Of a stretch of DNA of 25,655 nucleotides, positions 14,344-21,319 are shown in pieces. Source of the stretch: an uncultured Eubacteriales bacterium (GTDB taxonomy: Bacteria; Bacillota; Clostridia; Christensenellales; Borkfalkiaceae); NCBI GenBank assembly GCA_900547645.1, contig URHP01000016.1, positions 1-25,655 on the forward strand, written 5' to 3'. Below the pieces are notes generated by a model that ran no database searches, was not told the origin of the DNA, and worked only from the letters and a program-made list of their open reading frames with translations. Numbering within the stretch: the stretch's first letter is position 1; each line of letters starts with the position of its first letter. The position numbers were made by a program, and so were the translations under genes.

Positions 14344-15102
14344 ATGAAACGGGACAGAATCGAAGAGATCGCCGAGCTTTTGGATAAGCGCGGCAAACTC
14401 ACCCTGGAACAGCTCGACGAACAATTTCCCAACGTCTCGCAGATGACGCTCCGGCGCGACCTGTTCCAGCTGGAACAGGAGGGACGCATCATCCGCGTGC
14501 GCGGAGGAGCCATGTCCGTGAAAGAGGTGCAGAAGGTTTCGGGCGAACCTTACACCAAGAAGACGACCATCCACACGGACGAAAAGATCAAGATCGCGCA
14601 GAAGGCGGCGAGCCTGATCGACGAAAACTGCTCGCTCTTTATGGACGGCGGCACGACGGCGATGTACCTCGCCAAGGAAATGCCCGACAAAAATCTGCAT
14701 ATCTTCACCAACGGGCTGGCGGTCGCCATCGAGCTGGCGCAGAAGAAGAATTTTCACGTCACCATGCTGGGCGGACAGGTGATGAAAGACAACCTTTCCA
14801 CCGCTTCCCCCGTCGCGAAGGCGTACTTCGACAACACGAACTTTGAGCTTGCCATCATCTCCGCCTCGGCGTTCACGCCCGAAAACGGCTTTTCGTGCGG
14901 GGCGCAGATCGAAGCGGATCTTCTGAAACTCGTGCGCGCCAAGGCAAAGGCAACGTACATGATGCTGGACAGCTCCAAGATCGGCAAGATCATGCCGTAT
15001 ACGTTCGCGCATATCGAGGACATCGACGTGCTGATCACGGACGACAACTTCCCGCCCGAACTCAAGGAACAGTTCACGCAGAAAGACATCGTCGTCATGT
15101 AA
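14344..15102 (+). CDS. DeoR/GlpR-family transcriptional regulator
   Basis: This 252-residue protein has an N-terminal winged helix-turn-helix (about 1-58; LTLEQLDEQFPNVSQMTLRR, then EGRIIRVRGGA, the DeoR signature) and a C-terminal DeoRC sugar-phosphate-sensing domain with DGGTTAMYLA (101-110), TNGLAVAIEL and LGGQV. Such proteins usually repress sugar-catabolism genes and release DNA on binding a phosphorylated sugar. There is no sugar operon next to it; it is a single-gene unit with its own promoter, a GGAGG SD seven bases before the ATG and a strong terminator. The target is unknown; autoregulation through the AT-rich region upstream is possible. Confidence 0.95.
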   Translation: MKRDRIEEIAELLDKRGKLTLEQLDEQFPNVSQMTLRRDLFQLEQEGRIIRVRGGAMSVKEVQKVSGEPYTKKTTIHTDEKIKIAQKAASLIDENCSLFMDGGTTAMYLAKEMPDKNLHIFTNGLAVAIELAQKKNFHVTMLGGQVMKDNLSTASPVAKAYFDNTNFELAIISASAFTPENGFSCGAQIEADLLKLVRAKAKATYMMLDSSKIGKIMPYTFAHIEDIDVLITDDNFPPELKEQFTQKDIVVM

Positions 15103-15114
15103 CGCAACTGCATC

Positions 15115-15148
15115 AAAAAAGACGCGCGGACATCCGCGCGTCTTTTTT
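15115..15148. terminator. Bidirectional terminator after the DeoR-family gene
   Basis: A perfect inverted repeat, 15115-15130 with 15133-15148, whose outer six pairs are A-T: a GC-rich core with T runs on both strands. It lies 12 bases after the regulator's stop. Confidence 0.93.
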
Positions 15149-15250
15149 GCAGAAGACAACGTACAAGGGCTCGACGCCTTCGCCTCCCCGGAATGACGGA
15201 GATACGGAAATTCCACGGCGTTTTGCGCCTCAAATTGACTACTATGCCGT

Positions 15251-15290
15251 AAAAACAAAATGCCGCCCCGCGCAGACTGCGCGGGGCGGC
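15251..15290 (-). terminator. Rho-independent terminator of the flavin-reductase-like gene
   Basis: A perfect 13-bp GC-rich stem (15278-15290 with 15262-15274, loop of three) is followed on the minus strand by ATTTTGTTTTT. It lies 18 bases after the stop at 15309. Confidence 0.93.
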
Positions 15291-15308
15291 GATCCTCCCG
15301 TCCGAAGA

Positions 15309-15881
15309 TCATTTTTTCATAAGGTCGGCGCCCGACTGCCATGCCTGACCGACCTTTTCCCCAACGGCATAGTAGCCGCTGCGGAACGGATCGAATACAA
15401 AGGCATTGAGTTTTTCGGGAACGACTTTGCCCTTTTCGTCCAGAACTTTTTCGTCTGCGAGCACGTTTACGATCTCGCCCAGGACGCGGAATCCGTACGC
15501 CGTATGCCGGCACTCCGCGACCTTACATTCCAGCGTCAGCGGGAACTCCTCGACGACGGGCGCATCGACATGCGCGCTCTTTACGGCATGCAGCCCCGAA
15601 CGCTCGAATTTATCCGCCATCTTATTGCCCGTGGCGATGCCGAAGAAATCGGCTTCCTTGAGATGCGGCACGTCTGCGACGCTGAGCGTGAACGCACCCC
15701 GCTTTTTGATGTTTTCACTCGTCTTGTGGTCCTCGTCAATGTTGAGCGCGACCATATTCTCGGCACAGATGCCGCCCCACGCCATGTTCATCACGTCCAC
15801 TTTGCCGTCCTCGCCATACGTGGCGATCATCAGAACGGGCATCGGAAACGCATACGGTTTGACTCCGAGATCTTTGAGCAT
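15309..15881 (-). CDS. Flavin reductase-like, FMN-binding split-barrel protein
   Basis: This 190-residue protein belongs to the flavin reductase-like/flavoredoxin group, small FMN-binding split-barrel proteins that pass electrons or reduce flavin. Visible family features are PMPVLMIATYGEDGKVDVMNMAWGGI near the start (residues about 13-38), the NIDEDHKTSENI region and FTLSVADVPHLKEADFFGI. No membrane segment or iron-sulfur motif is seen. GGGGAGG lies about eight bases before the ATG at 15881. It is followed by its own terminator. The gene at 15946 lies 64 bases upstream on the same strand, so co-transcription is possible. The physiological partner cannot be read from context. Confidence 0.9.
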   Translation of the reverse strand: MLKDLGVKPYAFPMPVLMIATYGEDGKVDVMNMAWGGICAENMVALNIDEDHKTSENIKKRGAFTLSVADVPHLKEADFFGIATGNKMADKFERSGLHAVKSAHVDAPVVEEFPLTLECKVAECRHTAYGFRVLGEIVNVLADEKVLDEKGKVVPEKLNAFVFDPFRSGYYAVGEKVGQAWQSGADLMKK

Positions 15882-15945
15882 AAAACTGCCTCCCCATTGA
15901 GTTTCTGTTTATAGATACCCGCAGGTCAAGCCGTTCAAACACCGT

Positions 15946-16305
15946 TTACGCCTGAATCCCGAACACCGTTCCCGTCTGTTCCAATTCATGGCGGCACAGG
16001 TCGGCGGCAAGCAGCCAGACGTCCCTTTTCCCGGCGGAAAACAGCCGTCTGAACTTCCATTTGCGCACAAATCCCGCATACCGCTTTTCGGGCGAAGGGA
16101 ACCGTTTTTCCCCGCGCACGCACACAAGAAGATTGCGCTCCTTTTCGCTCAGCACGCGGTATTCCAGATAGTTTGCCCCGTCCTTTCTGAAACGGTAGAT
16201 CTGCGTACAGGTGGAATCCGTTCCCTTGGAATAGTCGCGCTCGAACGAGAAGCCCCGTTCAAGCAAAAAGGAAAAATACTGCGCAATGGTCTCGTCCTGC
16301 GTCAT
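15946..16305 (-). CDS. Small protein of unknown function (119 aa)
   Basis: I do not recognise this protein. It is a compact, soluble-looking, mixed alpha/beta product, with MTQDETIAQYFSFLLERGF at the start, then a strand-rich basic middle (FRKDGANYLEYRVLSEKERN) and VWLLAADLCRHELEQ near the end. I choose the ATG at 16305 because GGAGG lies five bases upstream. An in-frame ATG at 16389 would add 28 residues encoded by a repeat-containing leader and has no SD; an intermediate ATG at 16335 also exists. A promoter at 16403-16431 leaves a leader of about 90 bases. Confidence 0.75.
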   Translation of the reverse strand: MTQDETIAQYFSFLLERGFSFERDYSKGTDSTCTQIYRFRKDGANYLEYRVLSEKERNLLVCVRGEKRFPSPEKRYAGFVRKWKFRRLFSAGKRDVWLLAADLCRHELEQTGTVFGIQA

Positions 16306-16325
16306 GGCTGCCTCCGATCGTCCGT

Positions 16326-16391
16326 CCGCGGACATGGTATGCGCCCCTTGGCAGCAGGCATGCCTGTGCCATAGCGTCACCGCGGACATGG
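16326..16391 (-). repeat. Direct repeats flanking a palindrome in the leader of the 15946 gene
   Basis: CCGCGGACATGG occurs at 16326-16337 and again at 16380-16391. Between them lies the perfect palindrome CAGGCATGCCTG (16355-16366), extended by GGCA/TGCC. All lie between the -10 box and the chosen start codon. Confidence 0.7.
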
Positions 16392-16402
16392 GTATCGTTA
16401 TG

Positions 16403-16431
16403 ATTATATCATATTTCCCCGCCCGTGTCTA
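16403..16431 (-). promoter_or_regulatory. Promoter of the 15946 gene
   Basis: Minus strand: TAGACA (16431-16426), 17-base spacer, TATAAT (16408-16403). Confidence 0.78.
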
Positions 16432-16488
16432 CTCCCGCGGCACGATCTTTCGCCGCGAAAGACTCGTCATAAAGTCCCGTCGCGTTCC

Positions 16489-16902
16489 TTATTGAAAAGT
16501 TTCGTCCGGATGATGCAGGATCCATTTTCCGCAAGAACCTACACACGGTTCTTCTTTCAAAAATACATACCACTGATCGAAGATCAATGCCGTCGTCCTT
16601 CCGTCCCAGTAGTACTCTTCCATGGCTTCCGTCCATTTCATCCACTTTCCGAATGCATCGATGGCATCGGTAATGACATAGCAATCCCCTTTTCTGCCGA
16701 TTTTACCTGCCAAAAAGTCGATCACGTCCTCCATACTCATTTTTGTGGCATCTAAAATAATATATTCTTTTTCTATGATCTCCGGTAATCTGTGCAGTAA
16801 CTTATGCCGCTTCTTTTTGTTTCCCAATTCATAGATAAGCCGCTCTCTGTAAAATTTTTGCACAAACCTCCTGACAAATTCCTGTTCAAGCTCCCGCTCC
16901 AT
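16489..16902 (-). CDS. Hypothetical protein (137 aa)
   Basis: I cannot assign a family. The protein starts with a helical, charged region (residues 1-45, RELEQEFVRRFVQKFYRERLIYEL), then a strand-helix segment (EYIILDATKMSMEDVIDFLAGKIG), DCYVITDAIDAFGKWMKW and a Trp/Tyr-rich C-terminus with two close cysteines (CVGSCGKW). It has no signal peptide and is probably cytoplasmic. A GGGGGA SD lies six bases before the ATG at 16902. It has a strong promoter and a leader with a nested hairpin. The gene looks AT-richer than most neighbours, which could reflect relaxed selection or transfer. Confidence 0.75.
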   Translation of the reverse strand: MERELEQEFVRRFVQKFYRERLIYELGNKKKRHKLLHRLPEIIEKEYIILDATKMSMEDVIDFLAGKIGRKGDCYVITDAIDAFGKWMKWTEAMEEYYWDGRTTALIFDQWYVFLKEEPCVGSCGKWILHHPDETFQ

Positions 16903-16971
16903 GGCGTCCCCCTATCCCTTACTGACCTTCCGCCGTTCAGAACGTCCCCTCCGCGGAAGATCCTTGTATCC

Positions 16972-16999
16972 ATTATAGCACAGACCGGAGACATGTCAA
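16972..16999 (-). promoter_or_regulatory. Consensus promoter of the 16489 gene
   Basis: Minus strand: TTGACA (16999-16994), 16-base spacer ending TGC, TATAAT (16977-16972). The leader can form a nested hairpin: 16927-16933 with 16953-16959, enclosing CGTTC/GAACG at 16934-16944. Confidence 0.88.
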
Positions 17000-17033
17000 G
17001 CCGTCAATCAAAACCTCTGCCCGAAAAAACCAT

Positions 17034-17061
17034 AAAAAAACACCCCCGAAGGGGTGTTTTT
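17034..17061. terminator. Terminator after the small lipoprotein gene
   Basis: Stem CACCCC/GGGGTG (17041-17046 with 17051-17056), CGAA loop, seven A on the left and five T on the right. It lies 16 bases beyond the stop at 17078 on the minus strand and can work in both directions. Confidence 0.92.
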
Positions 17062-17077
17062 GTGTTTACATGAAACG

Positions 17078-17929
17078 TCACGCCAGAACAAGATCGGAAA
17101 GAACGACCTCGTCCGTGCTTGCGGTGCAGTTCCACAGATAGCGCGCGCCCTTCATCGGCTTGTTTTCGGGGTTGTGGATGGCAAAATCAAACATCTTTTC
17201 CCCGTTCACGAGCAGCGCGGACGCAAGCTCGCCGTCGGCATAGCTGTAACGGTAGGAGAAGGTAATCACGCCGTCTTCATCCGTGACGGTTGTCTTTTCG
17301 CTTTCCGCAGCGGCTTCGATCGCATCGCCCATGGAAGCGGTATCGCTCCAGTTGATCCCGTGCAGCACCGCGAGCGTATAGCCGTTTTCCGTCTTGCGGA
17401 TGCCGAAAATATTTTCGGTGGCATACCCGCTGACGGGGTTTCCCTCTGCATCTTCGGAATCCTCAACGCCGAAGGCAAGGCTGAACGTGGTAAAGTCGCC
17501 CGTTTCAAAGGCGCTTACGTCGAGCGTGAAGGAGAGCGTCGTCTCGTTTTCTCCATCAAAGGCAAATACCTTATCGGTCTCCCCCAGATAGGTGCTTGCG
17601 CCGCAGCCGTCCGCTTCGGACATGCCCAGCCTGACGCCGTTTTCCGTTGCGGTCAGCCCGCTGTTGTACACGGTGAACGCGTCCTTGACGGCGCTCGTCT
17701 TGCCGAGCGCGGGAATTGTCTGTTCCTCCCTGCCCTGATCGTCGGCGTCACAGTCGTCCGCCGTGCAGACGCGGGACTGCAGTCCGTCTTCAAACAGCGT
17801 CGCGGCTTTTTCGACCGTCCAACTGCCGTATGTATGGGTGTGTGCGGCTTCTTCCTCGCAGGCGGCAAGCCCCACAACGGCGCACGCGGAGAGCGCCAGA
17901 ACAGACGCCAATGCAATTACTTTCTTCAT
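17078..17929 (-). CDS. Lipoprotein with Cys/His module and strand-rich C-terminal domain
   Basis: This 283-residue lipoprotein is of unknown function. The signal peptide ends in two possible lipoboxes, LSAC (Cys16) and LAAC (Cys24); Cys24, followed by the acidic EEE, is the likelier anchor. Next comes a short module HTHTYGSW ... SRVCTADDC ... EEQTIPALGK (about 29-78), a repeat common in surface proteins of gut Firmicutes and also present, in several copies, in the lipoprotein at 21320-24073. The remaining 200 residues are strand-rich with no catalytic motif I can see, and could be a jelly-roll-like binding domain. GGGAGGG precedes the ATG at 17929; the frame stays open upstream to 18043 but crosses the promoter. 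Single-gene unit. Confidence 0.85.
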   Translation of the reverse strand: MKKVIALASVLALSACAVVGLAACEEEAAHTHTYGSWTVEKAATLFEDGLQSRVCTADDCDADDQGREEQTIPALGKTSAVKDAFTVYNSGLTATENGVRLGMSEADGCGASTYLGETDKVFAFDGENETTLSFTLDVSAFETGDFTTFSLAFGVEDSEDAEGNPVSGYATENIFGIRKTENGYTLAVLHGINWSDTASMGDAIEAAAESEKTTVTDEDGVITFSYRYSYADGELASALLVNGEKMFDFAIHNPENKPMKGARYLWNCTASTDEVVLSDLVLA

Positions 17930-17960
17930 GTCGGATATCCCTCCCTGTTGAGATACGACC

Positions 17961-17988
17961 ATTATACCCTTTCGCGCTCTTCTGTCAA
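17961..17988 (-). promoter_or_regulatory. Consensus promoter of the small lipoprotein gene
   Basis: Minus strand: TTGACA (17988-17983), 16-base spacer, TATAAT (17966-17961). Confidence 0.88.
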
Positions 17989-18110
17989 GCGTACGGAGCA
18001 AATGTTTTGAAATATCATATACATTCATGACATTTTGCGTCATTTCCTTAAAAATACTTTGCCGTTCTGCGGGAGCATTGACGAAGAGCGGCGGGAATGA
18101 GCGCTGAAGA

Positions 18111-18148
18111 CAAAAATCCTGCCGTCAGGCTGAGCCTGACGGCAGGAT
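18111..18148 (-). terminator. Rho-independent terminator of pckG
   Basis: A perfect 15-bp stem (18134-18148 with 18116-18130, loop of three) is followed on the minus strand by TTTTGTCTTC. It lies about 30 bases after the pckG stop. Confidence 0.92.
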
Positions 18149-18177
18149 CGTATCACCTTATTATGTGACTGCGCGGA

Positions 18178-19947
18178 TTACTTTTCGCAATTCGCCTTCA
18201 GGGTTGCAAGGCAGTCGGAAAGTTCCTTGGGCAGCTTGTCGCCGAACTGCTTGTAGAATTCCTTGATCTCGTCCGCTTCCGCACTCCAGCGCGCCTTGTC
18301 GACGTAGAGGATGCTCTCCAGCGTCTCGCGGGAGTAATCAAGCCCTTCGAGGTCGATATCCTTGGCATAGGGAACGTAACCGATCGCCGTCTCCTGCGCA
18401 TCCACGGCGTTGTCGCAGCGGTTGAGGATCCACTCCAGAACGCGCATGTTGTCGCCGAAGCCGGGCCACAGGAATTCGCCGTTCGCGTCCTGACGGAACC
18501 AGTTGACGTTGAAGATCTTGGGCGGGTTTGTGACCTTTTTGCCCATTTCGATCCAGTGTGCGAAGTAGTCGCCCATGTGATAGCCGCAGAAGGGCTTCAT
18601 CGCCATGGGATCGTGACGGAGAACGCCCGTTGCACCCGTTGCGGCAGCCGTCGTCTCGGAAGACATGATGGAACCGACGAACACGCCGTGATCCCAGTTG
18701 CGGGACTGATAGACAAGGGGCGTGGTGGTTGCCCTGCGGCCGCCGAAGATGATGGCGTCAAGCGGCACGCCCTCCTTGGAGTTGAACGCCTCGGACAGGC
18801 AGGGGCAGTTGACGGCGGGCGCCGTGAAACGCGAGTTGGGGTGTGCCGCCTTGACGCCGCTTTCGGGCGTCCAGTCGTTTCCGAGCCAGTCGATGAGCTT
18901 TTCGGGCGCGGGTTTGGTCAGCCCTTCCCACCACACGGTGTTGTCTGCGGGATCGATGGCGACGTTGGTGAAGATGGTGCCCTTCTTGGTCGCTGCGAGC
19001 GCGTTGGGATTGCTCTTGTCATTGGTGCCGGGCGCAACGCCGAAGAAGCCGTTTTCGGGGTTGACAGCCCAAAGCCTGCCGTCTTCGCCCACGCGGATCC
19101 ATGCGATGTCGTCGCCGACCGTCTCGATTTTATATCCCTTTTCCAGATAGTGCTTGGGAGGAATGAGCATGGCAAGGTTGGTCTTGCCGCAGGCAGACGG
19201 GAACGCCGCCGCCACATACTTCTTTCTGCCGTCGGGGAACGTCACGCCCAGAATGAGCATGTGTTCTGCCATCCAGCCCTCTGTCTTGCCGAGGTAGGAG
19301 GCAATGCGCAGCGCGAAGCACTTCTTGCCGAGAAGCACGTTTCCGCCGTATGCAGAGTTGACGGAAATGATGGTATCGTCCTCGGGGAAATGCATGATAT
19401 AGCGCTTTTCGGGATCGACGCTGCACTTTGCGTGGAAGCCCTTGACGAAGTCGCCGTCTTCCCCGAGCTGATCGTAGCAGGCAAGCCCGACGCGCGTCAT
19501 GATCGCCATGTTGAGCACAACGTAGATGGAATCGGTCACTTCGACGCCGATCTTGGAGAAGGGAGATCCGATCAAGCCCATCGAATAGGGAATGACGTAC
19601 ATCGTCCTGCCCTTCATCTGTCCGCGGGCGATGTCCGCGCACATTTGATAGGCTTCCTTGGGATCCATCCAGTTGTTGGTGGGGCCGGCGTTTTCCTTCT
19701 CGCGGCAGCAGATGAACGTACGGTCCTCAACGCGGGCAACGTCGTTCTGCGCGGTGCGGTGGTAGTAGCAGCCGGGAAGTTTTTCCTGATTGAGCTTGAG
19801 CATCTCGCCCGTTTCGCACGCTTCCTTGCGCAGCGCCGCAAGCTGCTCTTCGCTTCCGTCGATCCAGACGATCTTGTCGGGGCAGGCGAGCTTGGCGCTC
19901 TCTTCGACGAAGGCAATGACTTTCTTGTTCTTGGTGGGGTATGCCAT
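18178..19947 (-). CDS. pckG: Phosphoenolpyruvate carboxykinase (GTP)
   Basis: This 589-residue enzyme interconverts oxaloacetate plus GTP with phosphoenolpyruvate, GDP and CO2, linking the C4 dicarboxylate pool to gluconeogenesis or, in anaerobes, working toward oxaloacetate. It is the GTP type: the P-loop is FPSACGKTNLAM (249-260) with the reactive cysteine Cys253, and the metal-binding VGDDIAW is at 277-283. MGLIGSPFSKIGVEVTDSIY and FGGRRATTTPLV are also typical. Length is normal. GGAGGA lies eight bases before the ATG at 19947. It is transcribed alone from an extended -10 promoter and ends at a strong terminator; nothing next to it is metabolically linked. Confidence 0.98.
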   Translation of the reverse strand: MAYPTKNKKVIAFVEESAKLACPDKIVWIDGSEEQLAALRKEACETGEMLKLNQEKLPGCYYHRTAQNDVARVEDRTFICCREKENAGPTNNWMDPKEAYQMCADIARGQMKGRTMYVIPYSMGLIGSPFSKIGVEVTDSIYVVLNMAIMTRVGLACYDQLGEDGDFVKGFHAKCSVDPEKRYIMHFPEDDTIISVNSAYGGNVLLGKKCFALRIASYLGKTEGWMAEHMLILGVTFPDGRKKYVAAAFPSACGKTNLAMLIPPKHYLEKGYKIETVGDDIAWIRVGEDGRLWAVNPENGFFGVAPGTNDKSNPNALAATKKGTIFTNVAIDPADNTVWWEGLTKPAPEKLIDWLGNDWTPESGVKAAHPNSRFTAPAVNCPCLSEAFNSKEGVPLDAIIFGGRRATTTPLVYQSRNWDHGVFVGSIMSSETTAAATGATGVLRHDPMAMKPFCGYHMGDYFAHWIEMGKKVTNPPKIFNVNWFRQDANGEFLWPGFGDNMRVLEWILNRCDNAVDAQETAIGYVPYAKDIDLEGLDYSRETLESILYVDKARWSAEADEIKEFYKQFGDKLPKELSDCLATLKANCEK

Positions 19948-20027
19948 ATATTTTCCTCCTGCAAAAGATTCTTCCGTAAGCGGGACGCTGAAAGCTGTAA
20001 AAATATGCCGCTCGCGTCCCACGATAT

Positions 20028-20056
20028 AGTATAGCACGAAAGAATCAACTTGTAAA
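20028..20056 (-). promoter_or_regulatory. pckG promoter
   Basis: Minus strand: TTTACA (20056-20051), 17-base spacer ending TGC, TATACT (20033-20028). Confidence 0.85.
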
Positions 20057-20063
20057 GAAAATC

Positions 20064-20099
20064 AAGCGCATCCGTGAAAATTTTTTCACGGATGCGCTT
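20064..20099. terminator. Long hairpin separating the 20274 gene from pckG
   Basis: A perfect 17-bp inverted repeat, 20064-20080 with 20083-20099, with a 2-base centre. On the minus strand it is followed by GATTTTCTTTA, so it can act as a second terminator for the 20274 gene and shield the pckG promoter immediately beyond. Confidence 0.7.
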
Positions 20100-20232
20100 T
20101 CCTGTTTTTGACGGACAGGAAATTTTTTCCCGTCCTTTCCGTTTTCCGATAAGCCGAAGTCGACGAAAAATCCCCTTGATCGGCGCGTGACGTTCAATGC
20201 CGATATGCCCATGAAACTGCCCGAAGACAGGC

Positions 20233-20274
20233 AAAGGACCCGCGCGCCATGCATTTGCGGCGCGCGGGTCCTTT
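20233..20274 (-). terminator. Terminator hairpin at the end of the 20274 gene
   Basis: A 16-bp perfect GC-rich stem (20259-20274 with 20233-20248, loop of ten) overlaps the last base of the stop codon. The T run after it on the minus strand is only TTT, then mixed sequence, so its strength is uncertain. Confidence 0.7.
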
Positions 20275-21233
20275 CAGGTTTCCCCCACGTTTACGTATTC
20301 CCCCGTGTCGGCATCCTGAAAGACGATCCAGAATCCGTCCTCATCGGAAAAATGCGAGCCCGGCACAAATACGGCATGTTCCCCCATTGCCGCAGGACGG
20401 TTCCCCTCCGCCGCAACGCACAGCCAGCGCGGGATCCCTTCCTCATAGACGATCCCCAGCAGCGCTCCGCCCCGCCTTACCCATTCGGAACGGGGAAACA
20501 CGGCAAGCAGGCGTTCGTCCTTCTCTCCTTCGGAAAATGCTTTGTCCAGCTTTTCCTTTATTTCGTAGTAATATGTAAGCGAGCCGCGCGGGCGCAGGAG
20601 CAGATCGCCCGCATCGCCGGAAGCCGCCGCCCCCGTCGCTTTTTCAGCTGCAGCAGCAGCTTTTTCATTGCCATCATCCGCGCGAGCGAAGTAGTCGCTT
20701 GCGGCGATCGCTTCATCGTCGTAGCGCGCGGCGGCGCGCCCGTCCTGTGGGGCGGGAGACTCGTCCGGAAGCGGATCGGGCACCGGCACGGCAGGCGCAA
20801 GCGGCACGTTCGGCGCGGGCGCAGGCGTCTGCACGGGCGGAACGGGGATGGGAATGACGCGCTTTTTTGAAGGCGCGTCTTCGAGGAGCGGCGCATACTT
20901 TTCGGGCGCCGCGCCGCATCTTCCGAAGGCGACGGGTTCGGGATCTCCCTTGACAAAACACAGGAGCGCGGCAAATCCCGCGGCGATCGAGGGCGCGTTT
21001 TCGATATGAATGGGCGTGTTCCCCTTGAGTTCCAGACAGTATGTCTTTCCGTCCGCCCAGACAAAGAGCGCATAGCGCCCGTCCCGCAAAGGAGAGAGCG
21101 CCGCAATGCGCGGCGTGACGGTCAGATCGCTTCCGAGCCGTTCCGCATAGACCGCGCCCGTCAACGCGCTCCCGTCCGCAGAAAATCCCTTGCGCACCTG
21201 CCGCAGCACGCATACCCTTCTTTCAAACGCCAT
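20274..21233 (-). CDS. Conserved-looking hypothetical protein, two domains joined by a Pro/Ala linker
   Basis: I cannot assign a function to this 319-residue protein. An N-terminal domain of about 110 residues (RRVCVLRQVRKGFSADG ... LFVWADGKTYCLELKG) is joined by a Pro/Ala-rich linker (about 125-165) and an Ala-rich acidic stretch to a C-terminal domain from about residue 215 (LTYYYEIKEKLDKAFSEG ... FPRSEWVRRG ... IPRWLCVAAEG ... DGFWIVFQDADTGEYVNV). There is no signal peptide or membrane helix, so I expect it in the cytoplasm. AGAGGTG precedes the ATG at 21233 and an extended -10 lies just upstream. The linker is compositionally biased, so its boundaries are soft. Confidence 0.78.
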   Translation of the reverse strand: MAFERRVCVLRQVRKGFSADGSALTGAVYAERLGSDLTVTPRIAALSPLRDGRYALFVWADGKTYCLELKGNTPIHIENAPSIAAGFAALLCFVKGDPEPVAFGRCGAAPEKYAPLLEDAPSKKRVIPIPVPPVQTPAPAPNVPLAPAVPVPDPLPDESPAPQDGRAAARYDDEAIAASDYFARADDGNEKAAAAAEKATGAAASGDAGDLLLRPRGSLTYYYEIKEKLDKAFSEGEKDERLLAVFPRSEWVRRGGALLGIVYEEGIPRWLCVAAEGNRPAAMGEHAVFVPGSHFSDEDGFWIVFQDADTGEYVNVGET

Positions 21234-21253
21234 ATGACACCTCTTTCAAAGGC

Positions 21254-21262
21254 AGTATAGCA
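21254..21262 (-). promoter_or_regulatory. Extended -10 promoter of the 20274 gene
   Basis: Minus strand: TGC-TATACT (21262-21254), the same extended -10 as pckG. No good -35 is seen; that position lies in the terminator of the gene upstream. Confidence 0.65.
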
Positions 21263-21274
21263 CCTAGCAAACAT

Positions 21275-21300
21275 AAAAACGTTCCCCTTTTTGGGGAACG
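21275..21300 (-). terminator. Terminator of the transglutaminase-like lipoprotein gene
   Basis: An 8-bp stem CGTTCCCC/GGGGAACG (21280-21287 with 21293-21300, loop of five) is followed on the minus strand by TTTTTATG. It lies 19 bases after the stop at 21320. Confidence 0.92.
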
Positions 21301-21319
21301 CTGTCGTATTTTGTGGATT

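Noticed and set aside
18556..20034. A plus-strand open frame of 492 codons
   Set aside because: Antisense shadow of pckG, whose catalytic motifs are intact.
20045..20254. A 69-codon minus-strand open frame between pckG and the 20274 gene
   Set aside because: It covers two terminator hairpins and has no SD or protein-like composition.
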